From: Sphingomonas zeae
GTDB lineage: Bacteria; Pseudomonadota; Alphaproteobacteria; Sphingomonadales; Sphingomonadaceae
Assembly (NCBI RefSeq): GCF_014197135.1
Contig: NZ_JACIFA010000005.1
Location: 186,001-250,000 of the forward strand
Direction: 5' to 3'
DNA length: 64,000 nt
Positions 50,601 to 60,126 of this stretch are shown here, piece by piece. Under the pieces are notes generated by a model. That model saw nothing but the letters and a program-made list of their open reading frames with translations. It made no database searches and was not told the DNA's origin. A program made the translations under genes and the position numbers. Positions within the stretch are counted from its first letter, which is position 1, and the number at the start of each line of letters is the position of its first letter.

Positions 50601-53116
50601 TGATCCCCTTTCTCCTCCTCGCCGCCGCCGGTCAGGCCGCCACCCCCGCGCTTCCCCCGGAGGCGCAGAAGCTGACCATCGCGCAAAAGGCGGCGCAGCT
50701 GGTCAACGAGGCCCCGGCCGAGCCGGCGCTGAACCTGCCCGCCTATGACTGGTGGAGCGAGGGGCTGCACGGCATCGCGCGCAACGGGCCGTCGACCGTC
50801 TTCCCGCAGGCGATGGGCATGGCCGCGACCTGGGACACCGATCTGATCTGGAAGGTCGGCGATGTCGTCGCGGTCGAAGCGCGGGCGAAGTTCAATTCGC
50901 GGCCGCTGAACGCCGATCGGGGCCTGTATCAGGGCCTGACCATCTGGTCGCCCAACATCAACATCTTCCGCGATCCGCGCTGGGGCCGTGGCCAGGAAAC
51001 CTATGGCGAGGACCCCTTCCTCACCAGCCGGATCGGCATCGCCTTCGTGCGTGGTCTTCAGGGTCCCGACCTGAAGCACCCGAAGGTCATCGCCACCGTC
51101 AAGCATATGGCGGTGCACTCCGGCCCCGAGGGCGGGCGCGACAGCTTCGATGTGATGGTGTCCCCGCGCGACCTGGAGGCGACCTACCTCCCCGCCTTCC
51201 GCGCGACCGTGACCGAGGGCAAGGCGCTGTCGCTGATGTGCGCATACAACGCGATCCACGGCACGCCGGTCTGCGCCAACCCGATGTTGCTGACCCAGCG
51301 GCTGCGCACCGACTGGGGTTTCAACGGCCTCGTCGTGTCGGACTGCGATGCGGTCGGCAATATCTGGATGTTCCATCATGCCCAGCCCGACGCGCCCGCT
51401 GCTGCGGCGGCGGCACTGCGGGCGGGCACCGACCTCAACTGCGGCAATACCTATCGCGCACTGCCCGAAGCGTTGAAGCGCGGCCTGATTACCGAGGGCG
51501 AGATCGACACCGCGCTGGCCCGCGCGCTGGCGGTGCGGCGGATGCTGACCGTGAATTCGCCGTGGAACCGGATCAAGGCGAGCGAGGTGGGCAGCGCCGC
51601 CCATCGCGCACTGGCGTTGGAGACGGCGCGCAAGGGCATCATCCTGCTCGACAATCCGAACGACATGCTGCCGCTCAAGGGCAAGAAGGTCGCGGTGTTC
51701 GGCGCGGATGCGGATGACCTGGGCGTGCTGGAGGGCAATTATCACGGCACCGCGATCAACCCCGTCACCCCGCTCGACGGCATCCGCGCGAAGTTCGGCC
51801 GCGATGTCCGCTATGCGCAAGGCTCGGTGCTGGCCGAGGGCGCGTTCGTCGGCGTCCCCGAAACCGCGCTGTCGGCGAACGGCAAGACCGGCTTGGGCGT
51901 CGAGACGATGGGCGCGAACGGCCAGTGGACCGCCGCCGGTCAGGATCGCCGTATCGACTTCAACTATACCAAGACCGCGCCCTTCCAGCGTCGCTGGACC
52001 GGCACGCTGACCCCGCCGGGTCCGGGTCAGTACAAGCTGCGGCTCGACGGTCCCGCCTGCTGGCACGCCTGCCCCGCGCATGACGCGGTGAAGCTCTATA
52101 TTGACGACCAGCTGGTCGTGGACGATGTGATCGGCGGCAAGAAACTGGAAACCACGATCGACGGATCGGCCCCGCGCCGTATCCGCGTCGAGATCGATCA
52201 TAAGGGCGGTGACGAGGGCCTCCGCCTGCAATGGCTGCCCCCCGCCGAGGCGCTGACCGCAGAAGCCTTGAAGGTCGCCGGGACCGCCGACGTGCTGATC
52301 GCGGTGGTCGGCCTGTCGCCCGATCTGGAGGGCGAGGCGCTGGGCGTCTCGGTCCCCGGTTTCGCGGGCGGCGACCGCACAGAAATCGTCCTGCCCGAAC
52401 CGCAGCGCAATCTGCTCGCCGCGCTTCAGGCGACCGGCAAGCCGGTGGTCGCGGTCATCATATCCGGCTCGGCGGTGTCGCTGGGCGACTTCAAGCCCGC
52501 CGCGACGCTGGCGGCCTTCTATCCGGGCACCGAGGGCGGCACCGCGCTGGCCGAGATCCTGGCCGGTGACGTGAACCCGTCGGGCCGCCTGCCCGTCACC
52601 ATTTATCACTCGACCGCCGACCTGCCCGCCTTCGCCGATTACGGCATGAAGGAGCGGACCTATCGCTACTTCACCGGCAAGCCCGCCTGGGGCTTCGGCC
52701 ATGGCCTGAGCTATACCAAGTTCGACTATGGCCAGCCGACCGTCACCGCCAGTGTCGCGGTCGGCCAGCCGGTCGATGTCGCGGTGCAGCTGCGCAATAT
52801 CGGCCAGCGCGCCGGTGAGGAAGTGACTCAGGCCTATCTGGTCCCGCCCGCCACCGACGAGAAACTGGTGCTGACCGACCCGGTGCTGCAACGCCAGTTG
52901 GTCGGCTTCACCCGTGTCGCGCTCAAGCCCGGTCAGGCAGGGACGGCGCGCTTCACCATCGATCCGCGCCTGATGAGCCAGGTGTGGCGCGACGGCACCC
53001 GCCGCATCCTGCCGGGCACGTACAAGCTCTATATCGGCGGCGGCCAACCGGGTGACGGCGCAGGCCAGTGGACCCAGTTCACCGTGACCGGCACGGCGCA
53101 GGACCTGCCGAAATGA
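50600..53116 (+). CDS. GH3 glycosidase with PA14 insert (beta-xylosidase/glucosidase)
   Basis: An 838-residue exported enzyme. The N-terminal GH3 barrel holds WSEGLHGIARNG, FRDPRWGRGQETYGEDPFL, KHMAVHSGPEGGR and nucleophile Asp248 (VVSDCDAV). A PA14-type insert lies at about 420–560 (FQRRWTGTLTPPGPGQYKLRLDG). The alpha/beta sandwich (IIVAVVGLSPDLEGE...) and a fibronectin-type end follow. A GH3 beta-xylosidase in the same GH neighbourhood (NixI) removes beta-1,2-xylose in Xanthomonas; that activity is proposed by analogy. The GTG at 50600 shares one base with the TAG of the GH2 gene. Confidence 0.92.
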   Translation: MIPFLLLAAAGQAATPALPPEAQKLTIAQKAAQLVNEAPAEPALNLPAYDWWSEGLHGIARNGPSTVFPQAMGMAATWDTDLIWKVGDVVAVEARAKFNSRPLNADRGLYQGLTIWSPNINIFRDPRWGRGQETYGEDPFLTSRIGIAFVRGLQGPDLKHPKVIATVKHMAVHSGPEGGRDSFDVMVSPRDLEATYLPAFRATVTEGKALSLMCAYNAIHGTPVCANPMLLTQRLRTDWGFNGLVVSDCDAVGNIWMFHHAQPDAPAAAAAALRAGTDLNCGNTYRALPEALKRGLITEGEIDTALARALAVRRMLTVNSPWNRIKASEVGSAAHRALALETARKGIILLDNPNDMLPLKGKKVAVFGADADDLGVLEGNYHGTAINPVTPLDGIRAKFGRDVRYAQGSVLAEGAFVGVPETALSANGKTGLGVETMGANGQWTAAGQDRRIDFNYTKTAPFQRRWTGTLTPPGPGQYKLRLDGPACWHACPAHDAVKLYIDDQLVVDDVIGGKKLETTIDGSAPRRIRVEIDHKGGDEGLRLQWLPPAEALTAEALKVAGTADVLIAVVGLSPDLEGEALGVSVPGFAGGDRTEIVLPEPQRNLLAALQATGKPVVAVIISGSAVSLGDFKPAATLAAFYPGTEGGTALAEILAGDVNPSGRLPVTIYHSTADLPAFADYGMKERTYRYFTGKPAWGFGHGLSYTKFDYGQPTVTASVAVGQPVDVAVQLRNIGQRAGEEVTQAYLVPPATDEKLVLTDPVLQRQLVGFTRVALKPGQAGTARFTIDPRLMSQVWRDGTRRILPGTYKLYIGGGQPGDGAGQWTQFTVTGTAQDLPK

Positions 53117-54537
53117 CTCCGAACCGTCGTGAACTGATCGCGGGGGGCGCGGCGTTGGCCGCCACCCCCGCCTTCGCCGCTGTCCCGTCGCTGGTTACGA
53201 AGCGCCCACCGGTCGCCGAACGGCGCTTCGTGTCCAAGGCGGTCGAGGCGGAGATCACGCGTGTTTCGAAGTTGATCGCCGACCCGACGGTGCGCTGGAT
53301 GTTCGGCAACTGCTATCCGAACACGCTCGACACCACGGTGCTGTCGCTGGGCGAGGTCGGCGGCAAGCCCGATGCGTTCGTCATCACCGGCGACATTCCC
53401 TGCCTGTGGCTGCGGGATTCGGCGGCGCAGTTGCGGCCCTATCTGCATCTGGTGAAGCGCGATCCGGCGCTGGGGCGGCTGTTCCGCGGGCTGATCGGGC
53501 GGCAGGCACGGTCGATCCTGATCGACCCCTATGCCAACGCCTTCATGCAGGACCCGAACGCCAAGACCAACCTGAGCTGGGCGCTGCACGACGACACCGA
53601 AATGAAACCCGGCGTCGCCGAGCGGAAGTGGGAGATCGGTTCGCTCTGCTACGCGATCCGGCTGGCCTATGGCTATTGGCGCGAGACGGGCGACACCACC
53701 CCCTTCGATGCCGAGTGGAAAGCCTCCGCGCAGGCAATCGTAAAGACCTTCCGCGAGCAGCAGCGCAAGGACGGCCCCGGCCCCTACCGCTTCCGCCGCT
53801 CCGCGCCGGAGCCGACCGAAACGCTCTATCGCGGTACCGGCCTGCCCACGCGGCCCAACGGCATGATCCATTCGGGCTTCCGCCCGTCCGACGATGCCTG
53901 CCTCTACGGTCAGTTCGTCCCCGCCAATCTGTTCGCGATGACGACGTTGCGCGAACTCGCCGCGCTGTCGAACGCGGTCGGTGAGCCTGCACTGGCGCAG
54001 GACGCCACCGCGCTCGCCGCCGAGGTCGAGGCTGCGCTGAAGCAGTTCGGCACCATGACGCTGCCAAGCGGCGAGCGGGTCTGGGCGTTCGAGGTGGATG
54101 GTTACGGCAATGCCGTCTTCATGGACGACGCCAACGTCCCCTCGCTGTCCGGCATGGCCTATCTCGGCTGCGTCGATGCGACCGATCCGCTGTGGCAGCG
54201 GACGCTCGCGGCGTGCTGGAGCAAGGACAATCCCTGGTATTTCGAGGGCAAGGCGCTGACCGGCATCGGCGGCCCGCATACCGGGCCGGGCCAGGTCTGG
54301 CCGATGTCGGTCATCGTCCGCGCGCTGACCTCGACGGACCCTGCGCTGCTTCGCGCCAGCCTGTCCATGCTGCGCGGGTCGCAGGGCGGTACGGGCTTCA
54401 TCCACGAAGGGGTCGATATCGACGATCCCACCAAGTTCACACGCGACTGGTTTGCCTGGGCCAACGGCCTGTTTGGCGAATTGGTCGTCCATGTCGCAGC
54501 CACCCGGCCGCAGGTTCTGCGGGAGACGTTTGCATGA
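53113..54537 (+). CDS. GH125 exo-alpha-1,6-mannosidase, Tat-type signal
   Basis: A 474-residue enzyme with a twin-arginine-like signal (NRRELIAGGAALAATPAFA). GH125 (formerly DUF1237) features are FGNCYPNTLDTTV, VITGDIPCLWLRDSAAQLRPYLHL, the RPNGMIHSGFRPSDDACLYGQFVPANLFA region and GPHTGPGQVWPMSVIVRALTS. It removes alpha-1,6-linked mannose from N-glycans. The ATG overlaps the GH3 stop, and its stop overlaps the GH92 start (ATGA), so all are in one operon. Confidence 0.93.
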   Translation: MTPNRRELIAGGAALAATPAFAAVPSLVTKRPPVAERRFVSKAVEAEITRVSKLIADPTVRWMFGNCYPNTLDTTVLSLGEVGGKPDAFVITGDIPCLWLRDSAAQLRPYLHLVKRDPALGRLFRGLIGRQARSILIDPYANAFMQDPNAKTNLSWALHDDTEMKPGVAERKWEIGSLCYAIRLAYGYWRETGDTTPFDAEWKASAQAIVKTFREQQRKDGPGPYRFRRSAPEPTETLYRGTGLPTRPNGMIHSGFRPSDDACLYGQFVPANLFAMTTLRELAALSNAVGEPALAQDATALAAEVEAALKQFGTMTLPSGERVWAFEVDGYGNAVFMDDANVPSLSGMAYLGCVDATDPLWQRTLAACWSKDNPWYFEGKALTGIGGPHTGPGQVWPMSVIVRALTSTDPALLRASLSMLRGSQGGTGFIHEGVDIDDPTKFTRDWFAWANGLFGELVVHVAATRPQVLRETFA

Positions 54538-56846
54538 TTTTGACCCGCCGCTCACTCCTCGCCGGAACCGCGCTTGCCAGCCTGCCGATCGGCAGCCTCA
54601 GCGCCGCCGTACCCATGGCCGCCGCGCGCCCCAATCTGTTCATCGGAACGGGCGGTGACGGCCATACCTATCCTGGCGCGGTCCTGCCCTTCGGCATGGT
54701 GCAGCTCAGCCCCGACACCGATGTCGAGCGTTGGGACACCTGTTCGGGCTATCATCACGGCGACAGCTCGATCATGGGGTTCAGCCATACCCATTTGTCG
54801 GGCACCGGCATCGGCGACATGCTGGACGTGCTGGTCGTGCCGACGCGCGGCGAACTGAAGCTGGTCGCGGGACCGCTATCCAACCCGGATGAAGGCTATC
54901 GCCAGCGTTATTCGGACGAGCAGGCCGAACCAGGTTATTACCGGGTCAAGCTGGAGTCCGGTGTCCTCGCCGAACTCACCGTGACCGAGCGGACCGGCTG
55001 GCACCGCTACACCTACCCCAAGGGGCCGGGCCATGTGCTGGTCGACCTGTCGCATCTGGTCCTCGATAAGAGCGACGCCAAGCCGCTCATCACCGATGCC
55101 GAGTTGACCATCGAGCCCGACGGCACGATCACCGGCACCCGCCGCGTGTTCCGCTGGGCCAAGGGGCGGCGCATCTTCTTTGCGATGCAGCTGTCGAAAA
55201 AGCCTGCCCGCATCCAGCTTTACGGCGATGGCGATGCGCCCGCGAACGGCACCGCCGTCAAGGGCAACCGGTTGAAGGCCGCGCTGTTCTTCGACGAACT
55301 GGGCGATGCGCCTTTGCTGATCCGCTGCGGAATCTCGGCGGTCGATGTGGCGGGGGCCAAGGCAAACCTGGCGGCCGAGGCCAAGCACTGGGACTTCGAC
55401 CGTACCCGCCGCGCCGCCATGACCCGCTGGGCCGAGACGCTCGGCGGCGTCCGGGTCGAGGGCGGGACGCCGGACCAGCAGGCGATCATGGCCTCGGCCA
55501 ACTACCACACGCTGGTCGCGCCGACGCTCTTCTCCGACGTGAACGGGCGCTATGTCGGGCTGGACGGTCAGGTGCACACCGCCCCCGCCGGGCAGTTCGC
55601 CTACAGCACCTTCTCCACCTGGGACACGTACCGCGCGCTCCACCCCTGGCTGATCCTGACCCAGCCCGCCCAGGCCAAGAAGCTGGTCGACGACATCATC
55701 CGCCAGACCCAGCAGAGCGCCTATGGCCCGCCGGTCTGGACGCTGCAGGGCAAGGAGACCGGCGTGATGATCGGCTGGCACGGCACGCCGATCATGGCCG
55801 AGGCGATGGTGAAGGGCATTCCCGCCGACTATGCCGCCGCCTGGCCCGGCATCGCCAAGCGCAGCTTCGACTTCTCCGCACCCGACATGGACAATAGCAA
55901 GGGCCGCGACCTGTACGACGCCAAGGGCTATGTCCCTGCCGATATCTGGTTCGAAAGCGTCAGCCGGACCCAGGAATATGCCTATGACGACTGGGCCGCG
56001 TCACACATCGCACGTCGCGTCGGCAAAACGGCGGAGGCCGATCGCCTGCTCAAGCGCTCGGGCAATTGGCGCAACGTCATCGACGGCTCGATCGGCTTCG
56101 CCCGCCCGCGCTTCAACGACGGCAGCTGGTGGAAGGATTACGATCCCGTCCAGCTCGGCCACATGCCCAAGCCCTGGTGGCGCGACTATACCGAGGCCAA
56201 TGGTTGGCAGGCGACCTTCCTCAACCAGCACGACATTTACGGCCTGATCCGCCACATGGGCGGCGATGCCAAGTTCGAGGCCAAGCTGGATGAGCTGTTC
56301 TCCGCGCCCTCGACGCTGCCCAAGAATGCGCCGCCCGATATTTCGGGGCTGGTCGGCCAATATGCGCATGGCAACGAGCCGGACCAGCATGCGGCCTATC
56401 TCTACGCCTATGTCGGCGCGCCTTGGAAAACCCAGAGGATGGTCCGCCGCCTGCTGACCGAGATGTACAAGAACGCGCCAGACGGCATCATCGGCAATGA
56501 CGATTGCGGCCAGATGAGCGCGTGGTTCCTGTTCTCCGCGCTCGGCTTCTATCCGGTCGATCCGGTCAGCGGCGCCTATGTCTTTGGTGGTCCGCTGTTC
56601 GACCGGGCGCAGGTGACGGTCGGCGGCAATAAGATGCTGGTCGTCGAGGCGAAGGGCAATGGCCCGGACACGCCCTACGTCCAGTCGGTGACGTGGAACG
56701 GTCGCCCCTGGACGAAGAGCTGGATCGACCATGCCACGCTGGCGAAGGGCGGCACCCTGTCCTTCACCATGGGGGCCAAGCCCAATCCCGCCTTCGGCCG
56801 CGATCCCAAGGACCGGCCACCCTCCTTCGACCACCAGCCCGCCTGA
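54534..56846 (+). CDS. GH92 exo-alpha-mannosidase
   Basis: A 770-residue enzyme with a Tat-type signal (TRRSLLAGTALASLPIGSLSA). GH92 features are the N-terminal beta-sandwich starting NLFIGTGGDGHTYPGAVLPFGMVQLSPDT and HTHLSGTGIGD, then an alpha/alpha barrel with STWDTYRALHPWL, GWHGTPIMAEAMVKGI, GNEPDQHAAYLYAYVG and GNDDCGQMSAWFLFSALGFYPV. It is calcium-dependent and removes alpha-1,2 or alpha-1,3 mannose. In Xanthomonas the GH92 step (NixK) comes before GH3 and GH125 on plant N-glycans. Confidence 0.94.
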   Translation: MILTRRSLLAGTALASLPIGSLSAAVPMAAARPNLFIGTGGDGHTYPGAVLPFGMVQLSPDTDVERWDTCSGYHHGDSSIMGFSHTHLSGTGIGDMLDVLVVPTRGELKLVAGPLSNPDEGYRQRYSDEQAEPGYYRVKLESGVLAELTVTERTGWHRYTYPKGPGHVLVDLSHLVLDKSDAKPLITDAELTIEPDGTITGTRRVFRWAKGRRIFFAMQLSKKPARIQLYGDGDAPANGTAVKGNRLKAALFFDELGDAPLLIRCGISAVDVAGAKANLAAEAKHWDFDRTRRAAMTRWAETLGGVRVEGGTPDQQAIMASANYHTLVAPTLFSDVNGRYVGLDGQVHTAPAGQFAYSTFSTWDTYRALHPWLILTQPAQAKKLVDDIIRQTQQSAYGPPVWTLQGKETGVMIGWHGTPIMAEAMVKGIPADYAAAWPGIAKRSFDFSAPDMDNSKGRDLYDAKGYVPADIWFESVSRTQEYAYDDWAASHIARRVGKTAEADRLLKRSGNWRNVIDGSIGFARPRFNDGSWWKDYDPVQLGHMPKPWWRDYTEANGWQATFLNQHDIYGLIRHMGGDAKFEAKLDELFSAPSTLPKNAPPDISGLVGQYAHGNEPDQHAAYLYAYVGAPWKTQRMVRRLLTEMYKNAPDGIIGNDDCGQMSAWFLFSALGFYPVDPVSGAYVFGGPLFDRAQVTVGGNKMLVVEAKGNGPDTPYVQSVTWNGRPWTKSWIDHATLAKGGTLSFTMGAKPNPAFGRDPKDRPPSFDHQPA

Positions 56847-56869
56847 TCCCTCCCGGAGCCGATCCCAAG

Positions 56870-58780
56870 ATGACCGATTTCTCCCGCCGCGCCGTTATCG
56901 CCTCCGGGCTCGTCGCCTCCGCCGCGCCCGCCTTCGCGCAAAAGGGGGCGGGGGCGCCCGCGCCTTATGGCGCGATCCCCTCGGCGCGGCAGTGGCGTTG
57001 GCACCAGCGCGAGCAGTACGCCTTCATCCACTTCGCCATGAACACCTTCACCGATAAGGAATGGGGCTATGGCGATGAAGACCCCAAGATGTTCAATCCC
57101 AGCGATTTCAGCGCGGACCAGATCGTCGCCGCGGCCAAGGCGGGCAATCTCAAGGGCATCATCCTGACGGCGAAGCATCACGACGGCTTCTGCCTGTGGC
57201 CCACGAAGCTGACCGAGCATTGCATCCGCAACTCGCCGTACAAGAACGGCCAGGGCGACATCGTTCGCGAGATGTCGGACGCCTGCAAGCGCGCCGGGCT
57301 CGCCTTCGGCATCTATCTTTCGCCCTGGGACCGCAACCGCGCCGATTATGGCCGCCCGTCCTATGTCGACTATTTCCGCAAACAGGTGGTCGAGCTGTGC
57401 ACCGGCTATGGCGAGCTGTTCGAATTCTGGTTCGATGGGGCCAATGGCGGCGACGGCTATTACGGCGGCGCGCGCGAGACGCGGCAGATCGACGCGCCCA
57501 AATATTATAACTGGCCCTCGATCATCGCGCTGGTCCACCAGTATCAGCCGATGGCCTGCACCTTCGATCCGCTGGGCGCGGACATTCGCTGGGTCGGCAA
57601 TGAGGACGGGATTGCGGGCGATCCCTGCTGGCCGACCATGCCCAACCATCCTTACGTCCAGTCGGAGGGCAATTCGGGCGTGCGCGGCGCTCCGCTCTGG
57701 TGGCCCGCCGAGACCAACACCTCGATCCGGCCCGGCTGGTTCTATCACGCGGACGAGGACTCCAAGGTCCGCAGCCCGGAGAATCTCGTCGGCTATTTCG
57801 ACACCTCGGTCGCGCGCGGCACCAACATGAACCTCAACCTGCCGCCCGACCGGCGCGGCCGCATTCCCGACCAGGACGTAAAGATCCTGAAGAGCTTCGG
57901 CGATGCGATCCGCGCCAGCTTCGCGACCGATCTGGCGCAAGGGTCGGTGGCGAGCGCCAGTCATGTGCGCGGCAAGGGGTATGAGGCCGCCAGGGTGCTG
58001 GACGGCCAACGCGACACCTATTGGTCCGCGCCGGACGGCGTCACCACGCCCAGCCTGACGCTCGATCTGCCGCCGAACCGCAGCTTCGACCTGATCCGCA
58101 TCCGCGAATATCTGCCGCTGGGCGTGCGCGTCACCCGCTTCGCGGTCGATGCCGAGGTGAACGGCACATGGCAGCAGCTCGCCGAGCATGAGTGCATCAG
58201 CGCGCAACGGATCATCCGCCTGCCCCAGCCGATCACCGCGCGCCGCGTCCGCCTGCGCATCGTCGACGCTCCGGTCTGCCCGGCGATCAGCGAGGTCTCG
58301 CTGTTCAAGAGCGTTGCGCCGGTCCCCGTTCCCGCCATCGTTTCGAGCGATCCCACGGTGCTGGCGACAACCGATTGGAAAATCGTCTCGGCCACCGCGC
58401 CGGGCGCCGAAAAGCTGCTCGACAATGACGCCAAGACCATATGGGTGCAGCCCGCACCGGTGCCGGGTAAGCCCGCCAGCGTCACCGTCGATATGGGGCA
58501 GGTCCGCGACGTCGCCGGCTTCAGCCTGACGCCGTCGCGCCAGGTCATGGTCGATGCCGCCCCGCCGCGCGGCTATGTCGTGGAAACGAGCGTGGACGGG
58601 AAAAGCTGGACGCCAGCGGGAGCCGGCGAGTTCTCGAACATCGCCTATGCGCTGTCGACCCAGCGCCTGCCCTTCACCAGTGTGCGGCCGGTCCGCTATC
58701 TGCGGTTGACCTTCGCGGAAATGTCCAAGCCCGCCGCGAAAATGGCGATCGCTGGTATCGGCGGCTTCACCAAGCGCTGA
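56870..58780 (+). CDS. GH29 alpha-L-fucosidase
   Basis: A 636-residue exported enzyme (signal SRRAVIASGLVASAAPAFAQ). The GH29 barrel has FIHFAMNTFTDKEWGYGDE, ILTAKHHDGFCLWPT and nucleophile Asp189 (FEFWFDGANGG). After about residue 340 it carries two discoidin/F5-8-type beta-sandwich modules (GKGYEAARVLDGQRDTYWSAPDG; KLLDNDAKTIWVQ). It removes alpha-linked fucose, probably core alpha-1,3- or Lewis-type fucose of plant N-glycans. It is separated from GH92 by 23 bp with GGAG in that gap, and closes the operon. Confidence 0.92.
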   Translation: MTDFSRRAVIASGLVASAAPAFAQKGAGAPAPYGAIPSARQWRWHQREQYAFIHFAMNTFTDKEWGYGDEDPKMFNPSDFSADQIVAAAKAGNLKGIILTAKHHDGFCLWPTKLTEHCIRNSPYKNGQGDIVREMSDACKRAGLAFGIYLSPWDRNRADYGRPSYVDYFRKQVVELCTGYGELFEFWFDGANGGDGYYGGARETRQIDAPKYYNWPSIIALVHQYQPMACTFDPLGADIRWVGNEDGIAGDPCWPTMPNHPYVQSEGNSGVRGAPLWWPAETNTSIRPGWFYHADEDSKVRSPENLVGYFDTSVARGTNMNLNLPPDRRGRIPDQDVKILKSFGDAIRASFATDLAQGSVASASHVRGKGYEAARVLDGQRDTYWSAPDGVTTPSLTLDLPPNRSFDLIRIREYLPLGVRVTRFAVDAEVNGTWQQLAEHECISAQRIIRLPQPITARRVRLRIVDAPVCPAISEVSLFKSVAPVPVPAIVSSDPTVLATTDWKIVSATAPGAEKLLDNDAKTIWVQPAPVPGKPASVTVDMGQVRDVAGFSLTPSRQVMVDAAPPRGYVVETSVDGKSWTPAGAGEFSNIAYALSTQRLPFTSVRPVRYLRLTFAEMSKPAAKMAIAGIGGFTKR

Positions 58781-58788
58781 TCCAACTG

Positions 58789-58827
58789 CCCCTTTGTGCG
58801 TTGCAGCATAGATTACGCACAAAGGGG
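58789..58827 (+). repeat. Perfect 13-bp inverted repeat covering the patatin SD
   Basis: CCCCTTTGTGCGT (58789–58801), a 13-nt spacer and ACGCACAAAGGGG (58815–58827) are exact reverse complements. The right arm includes AAGGGG, the likely SD for the ATG at 58833. No T-tract follows. Confidence 0.7.
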
Positions 58828-58832
58828 ATGGC

Positions 58833-59888
58833 ATGTCCGACCGTCACGATCCCACCGCGAGGCCGCACCGCCCCCGCGTCGCACTGGCCCTTCAGGGCGG
58901 CGGCGCACATGGCGCCTATGGCTGGGGCGTGATCGAGCGCCTGCTGGATGAGAACATAGAGCTTGTCGGGGTCAGCGGCGCCAGCGCCGGGGCGATCAAC
59001 GGCGCAGCGGTCGTATCGGGTTATATGACCCAAGGCGCGGTCGGGGCGAAAGCGGCGCTGGAGCGGCTATGGGGAAACGTGGCCGACGCGTCGCCGCTCG
59101 CCCCGCTCGATGTCGGGGCGCTAGGCGGGCCATTTTTCGAGCCGTGGCTGCGCAAGTCGCTGGACATCGCCAAGCTCTCCAGCCGCTATGTCGCGCCCTT
59201 CCTGCCGGGGGTGCGTGACATGAGCGCGCTTCGCCGGGCGGTCGAGGAGAGCATCGATCTGGACCTGCTTGCCCGCCAGGCCCAGCTGCCCTTCTATGTC
59301 GCGGCGACCCATATCGCCAGCGGGTCGGCACGGCTGTTCACCGGCCAGAACGTGACGCTCGACGCACTGATGGCCTCCGCCTGCCTCCCTGAGTTGTTCG
59401 CGGCGGTCGAGATCGAAGGCGAGGAATATTGGGACGGCGGTTTTACCGCCAACCCCGCGCTGGAGCCGATGCTGTCCGAAGCGATCGGCGCCACGGATCT
59501 GGTGATCGTCCAGATCACGCCCTTCACCGTCGAGGATGTCGGCGGATCGGTCGGCGACGTCATGCGCCGGGTCAGTGACATCAGCTTCAATGCCTGTCTC
59601 CGCCGCGATCTGCGCGCACTGTCCGAAATCCAGGATGTCGCCCGCGCCGAACCCTCGCGCGATCCCCGGATGCAAGCGATCGCCCGGGTCAACCTTCACC
59701 TGCTCTCGCCGCCGCCCGAACTGGCCGGACGCTCGGGGACGAGCAAGGTCGACACCCGCTGGTCGGTGCTTCAGGATCTGCGCGCGCTGGGCCAAACCCA
59801 GGCCGGACAATGGCTGGAGGAGAACCGCGACATGCTCGGCCATGCGTCGTCTTTCCATGGATTGGCCGAGGACATGCTGCGGCGCTGA
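58833..59888 (+). CDS. Patatin-like phospholipase
   Basis: A 351-residue lipase-type protein with no signal peptide. The oxyanion motif is LQGGGAHGAYGWG. The catalytic Ser51 lies in GASAG and the Asp in the WDGGF motif near residue 199, completing the Ser-Asp dyad. Patatin-like proteins cleave acyl esters of phospholipids or storage lipids such as PHB-bound proteins. The ATG at 58833 has AAGGGG as SD, which lies in the inverted repeat at 58789–58827. No obvious partner gene is adjacent. Confidence 0.9.
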   Translation: MSDRHDPTARPHRPRVALALQGGGAHGAYGWGVIERLLDENIELVGVSGASAGAINGAAVVSGYMTQGAVGAKAALERLWGNVADASPLAPLDVGALGGPFFEPWLRKSLDIAKLSSRYVAPFLPGVRDMSALRRAVEESIDLDLLARQAQLPFYVAATHIASGSARLFTGQNVTLDALMASACLPELFAAVEIEGEEYWDGGFTANPALEPMLSEAIGATDLVIVQITPFTVEDVGGSVGDVMRRVSDISFNACLRRDLRALSEIQDVARAEPSRDPRMQAIARVNLHLLSPPPELAGRSGTSKVDTRWSVLQDLRALGQTQAGQWLEENRDMLGHASSFHGLAEDMLRR

Positions 59889-60126
59889 CATGCCTTTGCC
59901 GGTGCTTTCCGCCTTTTTAGCAATCCGGGCGGCGAGCGCGCGCAGAGTGTCAAAGGACGGATGGCAGAGCGCGCCGCCCGTGCGTCCAGGTCCGCCGCAT
60001 TGATCTCGATCAATATAGTTATGGACTGTGTTCCGGCTTGTGTCGATCGACTGCGATCTTTCCGCCATCCGACCGGGAGCCAATCAATATTTATGACGTT
60101 GTCGCTCCATAACGAAAGGGGCGAGA

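Noticed and set aside
50597..54555. 816- and 508-codon open frames antisense to the GH3 and GH125 genes
   Set aside because: The sense genes have full catalytic motifs; the antisense products show only Arg/Gly-rich sequence.
59889..60126. A possible small gene or RNA in the 238-bp gap after the patatin gene
   Set aside because: No start with an SD and no hairpin with a T-tract. AT-richer bases near 60010–60090 are more likely promoter DNA.
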